This document shows, in pieces, positions 30,821 through 35,907 of a stretch of DNA of 35,907 nt (position 1 is its first letter; each line of letters begins with the position of its first letter). The notes beneath the pieces are model-generated. The model was not told the DNA's origin. It did no database searches and saw nothing but the letters and a program-made list of their open reading frames with translations. Position numbers and translations under genes: made by a program. Origin of the DNA: an uncultured Victivallales bacterium (GTDB lineage Bacteria; Verrucomicrobiota; Lentisphaeria; Oligosphaerales; JAFGRS01); contig CAILUI010000383.1 in NCBI GenBank assembly GCA_903837355.1, positions 1-35,907 of the forward strand, given 5' to 3'.

Positions 30821-33800
30821 ATGAGCTACGCGAGCACGCGCTTTCAGTGCGGGCTGATCGCCGTCTGCCTCGGCCTTGCCGGCGTCGCCCTTGCTGCCAC
30901 CACGGAACAGGAAGTCGAGGAGGACCAGAGCCTGGCCTCCAAACTGGTCACGCCGCACCGCCCCTGGGCCAGCGGTTACGCCGGTGGAGCCCCCCGCGCC
31001 CTGTTCTTTGTCAGTCCCGGCGCCTACAACGGTGACTGGTTCGCTCCCGAGACCCGCCTGCGCGAGGTGGTGGAACTGGCCCAGCGGGTTGACCTCGAAG
31101 CCGATGCCATCTTCTTCGGCGGCAGCAAAGGTGACGAGTTCCTCGGGCTCGAACTCGGTCGGCGCCGGGCGGAGCGCTTACTGGCGCAGCCCTACCAGGT
31201 CTACGTCTTCGCCAACGCGCGCTTCGACAAACTGCCGCCGCCGTTTCAGTTTCAGATCATGGAGCAGGTGGCCAAAGGAGCTGGGCTGGTGTGCTGCGGG
31301 CCGGCGCCCACCGAGTTCATGAGCGACGCCCGGCGCCTGCCGGCGCCGGTGCCTTGGTTGATGGATGGCCTTCCCGAACTGGACGGCAAGGCTCCGGCGG
31401 AGATCCTCAGTGCCTATCGCCTCGGAGCGGGGCGCGGCGTCTGCCTCGGCTATGAACCCTGGGCTCTGACCCCGCGGGCCGAGTTCAGCTACGCGGCCTT
31501 GGCTGAGTACGACTACCGCCTGCTGTGGGTGGCGCGCTGCGTGCTCTGGGCCGCCGGCCGCGAGGGTGGGGTCTCCGTCGCCTTTCGGGCGCGGGCCGAA
31601 GGGGGACCGGTACCGCCGCCGCCGTCGTGGGTGGTTGATGTCGGCCGGGACGCGACCGCCCCCGCCCGACTGCACCTCGACATCAACGTGCGTCGACGCA
31701 GCGATGGCTGGATCCTGGCGCTGGACGAGGAGAGTGTCAGCGTCGAGCCCGACCGTCCTGGCACCGTGCCGGCGATCCTGCCGCGGCTGCGGGCCGGCGC
31801 CTACGTCATCGATGCCATCGTTCGCAGCCGCCGCGGGGTGGAGGCCTTTGCGGCGATGACCTTCGAGGTCACCTCGCCCTTTGGCGTTCAGGCGGTCACC
31901 CTGGACCGGTCTTTCGCCGAACGTGGGGAGCCGCTGGCCGGTACGGTTGAGCTGCGGGGTGCGGTGCCCCCGGGAAGCCCGTTGCGCCTGCGCTTCCGCG
32001 ATGCCTTCGACCGCGTGCTTGAGCAGCGCGACGCGCTGGCTCCGACCGAAGAGAGTGCCAAGGTCTCGTTTGCGTACCGGCCCGGTCCTCACGATACCAT
32101 CCTCATGCGCTGCGAGGCCTTGCTGCTGTTCGAGGGTCGTGAGGTGGACCTGAAGCAGGCGTCGTTCTACGTCCCCGAGCGCCGGCGCGGGCAGTTCAAC
32201 TTCCTGCAATGGGACACGCCGACGGACGTCCTCGCGGGCTATGCCTGGCAGCAGATGCGGCAGGCCGGCATGAACCTCTGTCTGGTCGGCAGTTTCAGCG
32301 AGGCCAAGGCCATTCCGGCGCTCGCCGCCAGCGACATCGCGGTCGTGCCCTACAGCACCCGCATCATGGACCCCACCGGCCCGGAAGCGGCCAAGGTGCG
32401 CGACGCCAGCGGCAAGGAGACGGTGCTGTGCTGGAATGACGCCCCGGCCGTCGACGACTACGTGCAGGCCATCGTCAGCCGTCAGGCCAAGCACCGCGAG
32501 CATGGCGTCTTCTGCTACTCGCTGGGCGACGAGGGCGTGACGCAGGGCTGCTGTACTCAGCCGACGTGCATCGAGGCCTACCGCGGCTATCTCAAAGAGC
32601 AGTATGGCACCATCGAGCGCCTGAATGCGTCGTGGGGCGCCACCTACGCCAGCTTTGCCGAGGTCGATCTCCTCGACCGCAAGGACACCCTCGAGAACGC
32701 CGCGCGGGACCGGGGGCTCTACGCCCGCTGGTATGACCGGCAGGCCTTCGCCCGCTGGAATCTGATGCAGTTCTCCGGCCGTTTCGTCAAGGCCTACCGC
32801 GCTCTCGATCCGCAGGCGATCACCGGCTTCGAAGGCACGGGCGGTTTCGGTGACGACTTCGATGCCATCCTCGGTACCAACACCTTCTACTCGCCCTATC
32901 CCGGCCTGGGCGACGACATCATCCGCGCCGCCGCGCCGCGCTCCCTGATCCGGGCCAACTGGATGGGCTACAGCAAGACCGCCGATGCCCTCTCCGATGC
33001 CGCCTGGCGCATGGTCATGCGCAACATGGACAGCGTCTGGTACTGGATGTGGACCGGGGTCGGCAGTTGGCGCGGTTATGTCACGCCCACCCTGGACCTC
33101 TACCCCGCCACGGCCGAGCTGACGGCGGAAATGCGCCCCGTGCGCCAGGGGCTGGGCGACCTGCTGCTGCAGGCCCAGCCGGTGCACAGCGGCATCGCCG
33201 TCTTCTACTCGCTGCCGTCAGCCCTGGCCTCGGGGCTCGATGGCAGCGCCGGCTACGTCGGCGCCGAAGCCACGCACCAGACCTGGACACGTCTGACCTC
33301 GGAACTCGGTTTTGACTTCCGTTACCTGACCTCGGGAATGCTGCGTCAAGGAGCGTTGCAGCCCAGCGCTTTCCGTGTGTTGTTGTTACCTATGACGCAG
33401 GCGGTTGCAGAGGATGAAGCGGGGCTCATTCGGGCCTTTGTGGAGGCCGGCGGAACGGTCATTGCCGATGTTCGTCCAGGGGTCTTCGACGGCCACTGCA
33501 AACCGGTCACCCCGGGTACTCTCGATGGGCTGTTTGGCATCCGTCGGACGGGTCGCACCGCGCCGGTGGTCAAGCCCCTGGATCTGAGTGTGCGGCTGGG
33601 CGGCAAGGAGGTGGCGCTGCGGGCCGCGTCGGCGCGCCTTGATCCCGGCATCGAGGCTGCCGGAGCCCAGGCGCTGGGCCAGGTGGGCGGCACGCCGGTC
33701 TTGTTGGTTAACACGGTCGGCCGGGGGCGCGCGATACTGCTGAACTTCCAGGTGTTGTCGGACCAGGCCGACGAGGCCCAGCAGGTCGCGGCCCGGCGTT

Positions 33801-34423
33801 TCGTCCGTGGCTTGTATGCCGACGTGCAGGTGGCCGCTCCCGTGGCGGTGGCGGATCCTGCCGGGGAGGCCTTGCCGCTGACCGAGACGCGCGTCTGGCG
33901 CAGCGGCGACGCCCTGGTGTTCGGCCTCTGGCGGCAGATGCAGTGCGCCTGGTTCTCGCCCACGGCGGGAACCGTCGCTGGCGCCCCGCAGGCGGCTCAT
34001 ATCGTCCTGCCGGAGCCCCGCTATGTCTACGATCTGCGCCAGGGGAAGTGCCTCGGACTGACAGCCGAGATCGACACGTCGCTGCGCTGGGGACGCGCGA
34101 ATTTCTTCCTGGCCGTGCCCGAGCGTATCGGCGATGTCGAGCTGCGACTGAGTTCGTCGGAGCCGGCGCCAGGGGCGTTGCTGCAGGCAGAGGTCACGGT
34201 GGCGGGCGTCGGTCAGAGCGGCGCCCGTCAGGCGGTGTACGCCGAGGTCCTCGGCCCCGACGGCCATCCTGCGGCGTGGGGGGGGAAGGTACTGATTCTC
34301 GAGAGCGGGCGCGGCAGCCTCAGCCTGCCGGTGGCGCATAACGCCGAGCCGGGCCGCTGGCGCCTGCGGGTGACCGAGTTGTTCAGCCACGAAGCCGCCG
34401 AAGCGACCTGGCGGGTGCGTTGA
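30821..34423 (+). CDS. Exported GH42-like beta-galactosidase-type multidomain protein
   Basis: This protein has 1200 residues. The signal peptide ends at LAGVALAA. The N-terminal region (about 45-260) has amidotransferase/ThuA-like strands (AIFFGGSKGDEFLGLELG, KGAGLVCCGPAP). Beta-rich domains follow to about 460. The barrel starts at FNFLQWDTPTDVLAG; it carries CYSLGDEG with Glu571 as candidate acid/base, a cysteine group QGCCTQPTC, and YLKEQYGTIERLNASWG, a phrase typical of GH42. Beyond it lies a trimerisation-like Rossmann domain (about 790-1010, VLLLPMTQAVAEDEAGLIRA, GGTVIADVRPG) and a C-terminal beta-sandwich. It starts 55 bp after the GH2-like gene, with AGGGGGG 9 bp before the ATG, and is probably cotranscribed with it. 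The nucleophile is not identified with certainty. Confidence 0.8.
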   Translation: MSYASTRFQCGLIAVCLGLAGVALAATTEQEVEEDQSLASKLVTPHRPWASGYAGGAPRALFFVSPGAYNGDWFAPETRLREVVELAQRVDLEADAIFFGGSKGDEFLGLELGRRRAERLLAQPYQVYVFANARFDKLPPPFQFQIMEQVAKGAGLVCCGPAPTEFMSDARRLPAPVPWLMDGLPELDGKAPAEILSAYRLGAGRGVCLGYEPWALTPRAEFSYAALAEYDYRLLWVARCVLWAAGREGGVSVAFRARAEGGPVPPPPSWVVDVGRDATAPARLHLDINVRRRSDGWILALDEESVSVEPDRPGTVPAILPRLRAGAYVIDAIVRSRRGVEAFAAMTFEVTSPFGVQAVTLDRSFAERGEPLAGTVELRGAVPPGSPLRLRFRDAFDRVLEQRDALAPTEESAKVSFAYRPGPHDTILMRCEALLLFEGREVDLKQASFYVPERRRGQFNFLQWDTPTDVLAGYAWQQMRQAGMNLCLVGSFSEAKAIPALAASDIAVVPYSTRIMDPTGPEAAKVRDASGKETVLCWNDAPAVDDYVQAIVSRQAKHREHGVFCYSLGDEGVTQGCCTQPTCIEAYRGYLKEQYGTIERLNASWGATYASFAEVDLLDRKDTLENAARDRGLYARWYDRQAFARWNLMQFSGRFVKAYRALDPQAITGFEGTGGFGDDFDAILGTNTFYSPYPGLGDDIIRAAAPRSLIRANWMGYSKTADALSDAAWRMVMRNMDSVWYWMWTGVGSWRGYVTPTLDLYPATAELTAEMRPVRQGLGDLLLQAQPVHSGIAVFYSLPSALASGLDGSAGYVGAEATHQTWTRLTSELGFDFRYLTSGMLRQGALQPSAFRVLLLPMTQAVAEDEAGLIRAFVEAGGTVIADVRPGVFDGHCKPVTPGTLDGLFGIRRTGRTAPVVKPLDLSVRLGGKEVALRAASARLDPGIEAAGAQALGQVGGTPVLLVNTVGRGRAILLNFQVLSDQADEAQQVAARRFVRGLYADVQVAAPVAVADPAGEALPLTETRVWRSGDALVFGLWRQMQCAWFSPTAGTVAGAPQAAHIVLPEPRYVYDLRQGKCLGLTAEIDTSLRWGRANFFLAVPERIGDVELRLSSSEPAPGALLQAEVTVAGVGQSGARQAVYAEVLGPDGHPAAWGGKVLILESGRGSLSLPVAHNAEPGRWRLRVTELFSHEAAEATWRVR

Positions 34424-34454
34424 GGGGTGGGCGGATCAGGAAGGTGAGGTCACA

Positions 34455-34472
34455 GGCGTCCCACAGGACGCC
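34455..34472. terminator. Hairpin downstream of the GH42-like gene
   Basis: GGCGTCC-CACA-GGACGCC is a perfect 7-bp stem with a 4-nt loop, placed 31 bp after the stop at 34423. No T-run follows, so it would be a weak intrinsic terminator or an RNA-stabilising structure. Confidence 0.4.
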
Positions 34473-34473
34473 A

Positions 34474-34585
34474 AGGCTATTAGGTACTCAGGCTGTAGGC
34501 TGTTAGGTCTTACCTCGGGGCACCTTGTGTTTCCGGATTCGGGCCGGTGTTGTAACCTAATAGCCTACAGCCTAAACCGCTACAG
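34474..34585. repeat. Inverted-repeat element built of AGGCTGT-type words
   Basis: The left arm 34490-34508 (AGGCTGTAGGCTGTTAGGT) pairs with the right arm 34555-34573 with a single mismatch. An extra left copy, AGGCTATTAGGT at 34474-34485, matches the right arm perfectly, and a second right-hand copy, CTACAGCCTCTGAG, lies at about 34580-34593. The element is visibly poorer in G+C than its neighbours. It fills most of the 204-bp gap, with nothing coding. It could be a MITE-like remnant or a transcript-end structure. Confidence 0.7.
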
Positions 34586-34627
34586 CCTCTGAGTTTTGCA
34601 TGGGACGGGTATGAGGTGAGGTCCACG

Positions 34628-35851
34628 ATGCCTACGAGAACGACATGCCGCCGGCGCGCCATGCGCCTCTGTCTGCTGGCCGGACTGGGCTGGGTCTACG
34701 CCGCTGCGCTGCGCGCCGCGGAACCCGTCCGTCCCCCGCTGGTCGCGGTCCAGGAGCGCGAGCCCACCTACCGCACCGGCTGGAGGGAAGGGCACCAGAG
34801 CCACAAGTGGGAAGAGCGCAGTGTCATGCTGGACTCTGGAAAGGTCGCCTACACCATCAAGTACTCATCCTGCGTCGACCCTTCCCACCCCGGCGTCCGG
34901 GTCAACGAAGAGGGTTACATCGGCATGCCGACACCGTGCACCGCCAACTGGTACCACGGGGGGTTCTTCTTCGTTCGCGTCAATGGCCAGGAGATCGGCG
35001 AGTCGCCGCTGCTTGATCTGCGGGCCACGGAGCGCGGCGAGCGCGGTGCCTGTCAGTTGGTCTGGGAGAACGCCGAGGCCCGCGTGCGGGTCCAGTTCCT
35101 GGTGACCGGCGGCTCTGAGCGGCTGCTGTGCCAGGTGACCTGTCTGCCCAAGGAGGGCAAGAAGATCGAGACGCTGGAGGTCCTCTGCCGCTGCTATCCC
35201 AGCTACTTCACCAGCCACAACCGGCGCCAGGGCGACCGCACCCTGATCACGCCGCGCACGGAAGGGCATGAGCCCGCCACGGTCACCCTCGAGCCTGCTG
35301 CCGATACCTACCTGTTCTATCAGGACGGGGTCTTCGATGTCGCCAAGGGCGAGGGCGAGGGCCCCTGCGCCATGCTCTTCCTGCCCGATGAGATCGCGTC
35401 CGGAACGGTCGAACTCACCAACTACCCCGTGAACACCGTACTGCAGGCGGCCCCCGGCGTCCGGCGCCTGCGCTTTGCCTTCTGGGACTTCCAGGGCCGC
35501 GCCAACGCCGACGCCGCCGGCTTCCTGAAGCTGCACGGCGCCGCGGTTCGCGACGAACTCCGCGCCCTGGACTTCCGTCCGCCGCTCCTGGCCGCGTTCG
35601 ACGCCGGTACCATCCCCGCTGAAATGAAGGCCCTGCTGGCGGCTGCCGCCGCGGACGGTGAGCGTCTGCGGCCGGATGCGGAGGCGCTGGTCGCCAAGCT
35701 GCTGGACACCAAGCTGCGCGCCGAGAAGGGCGACTGGGCCGCCGAGGCGGAGTTCGCCCAGCAGTTCGCTGACTACGAGGCCCTGCGCTGGAAGTTGCGT
35801 ATCTACGGCTTGCTCAACACGCCCGCCGAGCCGGCGCCGGCGAGGCCCTGA
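34628..35851 (+). CDS. Secreted protein of unknown function
   Basis: This protein has 407 residues. An Arg-rich N-terminus (MPTRTTCRRRAM) precedes a hydrophobic segment (LCLLAGLGWVYAAALRAA), giving a signal peptide that cleaves near residue 31. The body is beta-rich, with HKWEERSVMLDSGKVAYTIK, NWYHGGFFFVRVNGQEIG, VTLEPAADTYLFYQDGVFDV and LRFAFWDFQG. The last 90 residues are helical and charged (EALVAKLLDTKLRAEKGDW). I do not recognise a family; a carbohydrate-binding or glycosidase-accessory role would fit the neighbours but is only inference. The start at 34628 has GAGG 8 bp upstream; an ATG at 34661 would shorten the signal. Confidence 0.75.
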   Translation: MPTRTTCRRRAMRLCLLAGLGWVYAAALRAAEPVRPPLVAVQEREPTYRTGWREGHQSHKWEERSVMLDSGKVAYTIKYSSCVDPSHPGVRVNEEGYIGMPTPCTANWYHGGFFFVRVNGQEIGESPLLDLRATERGERGACQLVWENAEARVRVQFLVTGGSERLLCQVTCLPKEGKKIETLEVLCRCYPSYFTSHNRRQGDRTLITPRTEGHEPATVTLEPAADTYLFYQDGVFDVAKGEGEGPCAMLFLPDEIASGTVELTNYPVNTVLQAAPGVRRLRFAFWDFQGRANADAAGFLKLHGAAVRDELRALDFRPPLLAAFDAGTIPAEMKALLAAAAADGERLRPDAEALVAKLLDTKLRAEKGDWAAEAEFAQQFADYEALRWKLRIYGLLNTPAEPAPARP

Positions 35852-35864
35852 GAGAACCGCGTCC

Positions 35865-35907
35865 AGAGCCGACCCGACGGTCGGCGGTCCCAGGCAGAGC
35901 CGACCCG
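35865..35907. repeat. Start of a possible 31-bp repeat with hairpin, cut by the window end
   Basis: AGAGCCGACCCG occurs at 35865-35876 and again at 35896-35907, 31 bp apart. The first copy begins a hairpin CCGACC-CGAC-GGTCGG (35869-35884). It may be the terminator of the preceding gene or the first unit of a tandem array that continues beyond the window. Confidence 0.45.

Overview
The window is high-G+C bacterial DNA (about two thirds G+C by eye), densely packed with genes on both strands. There are no rRNA or tRNA genes, no phage genes and no transporter genes. The mix suggests a Gram-negative saccharolytic bacterium of the kind found among Planctomycetota, Lentisphaerota, Verrucomicrobiota or Armatimonadota. 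It includes large secreted glycosidase-like proteins with DUF5703, DUF5060 and DUF4874/DUF4832 type domains, a Gfo/Idh/MocA dehydrogenase, a bifunctional-nuclease (BFN) protein and a eukaryote-type HisA. The phylum assignment is inference; no marker gene here settles it.

Layout. (1) 1-1400: an intact IS200-like Y1 transposase gene of the REP-associated type (RAYT) lies between two arrays of a 62-bp tandem repeat. Each unit holds two opposed hairpins bounded by GTAC, which resembles a BIME. (2) 1402-7005, minus strand: two large exported glycosidase-like proteins, the first with a LamG-like lectin domain nested inside its catalytic part. (3) 7097-10163, minus: a promoter and a tight operon of an iron-sulfur flavoprotein and two paralogous cytoplasmic beta-propeller proteins. 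(4) 10195-12510, minus: a uroporphyrinogen-decarboxylase-like protein and an exported (alpha/alpha)6-barrel protein. (5) 12742-17775, plus: five tightly coupled genes for a D-2-hydroxyacid dehydrogenase, a class III aminotransferase, an M20 deacylase, a zinc alcohol dehydrogenase and a small lipoprotein. (6) 17796-19871, minus: bfn-UVR, an unknown protein and eukaryote-type hisA. (7) 19938-20930, minus: a Gfo/Idh/MocA oxidoreductase, divergent from (8) 21103-24072, plus, a DUF5060/GH5-like glycosidase. (9) 24089-25729, minus: a DUF4874/DUF4832 protein. (10) 25909-35851, plus: a giant GH2-like protein, a GH42-like protein and an unknown secreted protein.

Working together: the exported proteins look like a polysaccharide-degrading set, while Gfo/Idh/MocA, the dehydrogenases, the aminotransferase and the M20 enzyme would process small products in the cytoplasm. 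No substrate can be named from sequence alone. Several gaps carry short repeats, two of them with an exact 7-bp period, each gap with a different repeat word. The RAYT/62-bp-repeat locus, the nested LamG, the eukaryote-type HisA and the heptamer gaps are the most unusual items.
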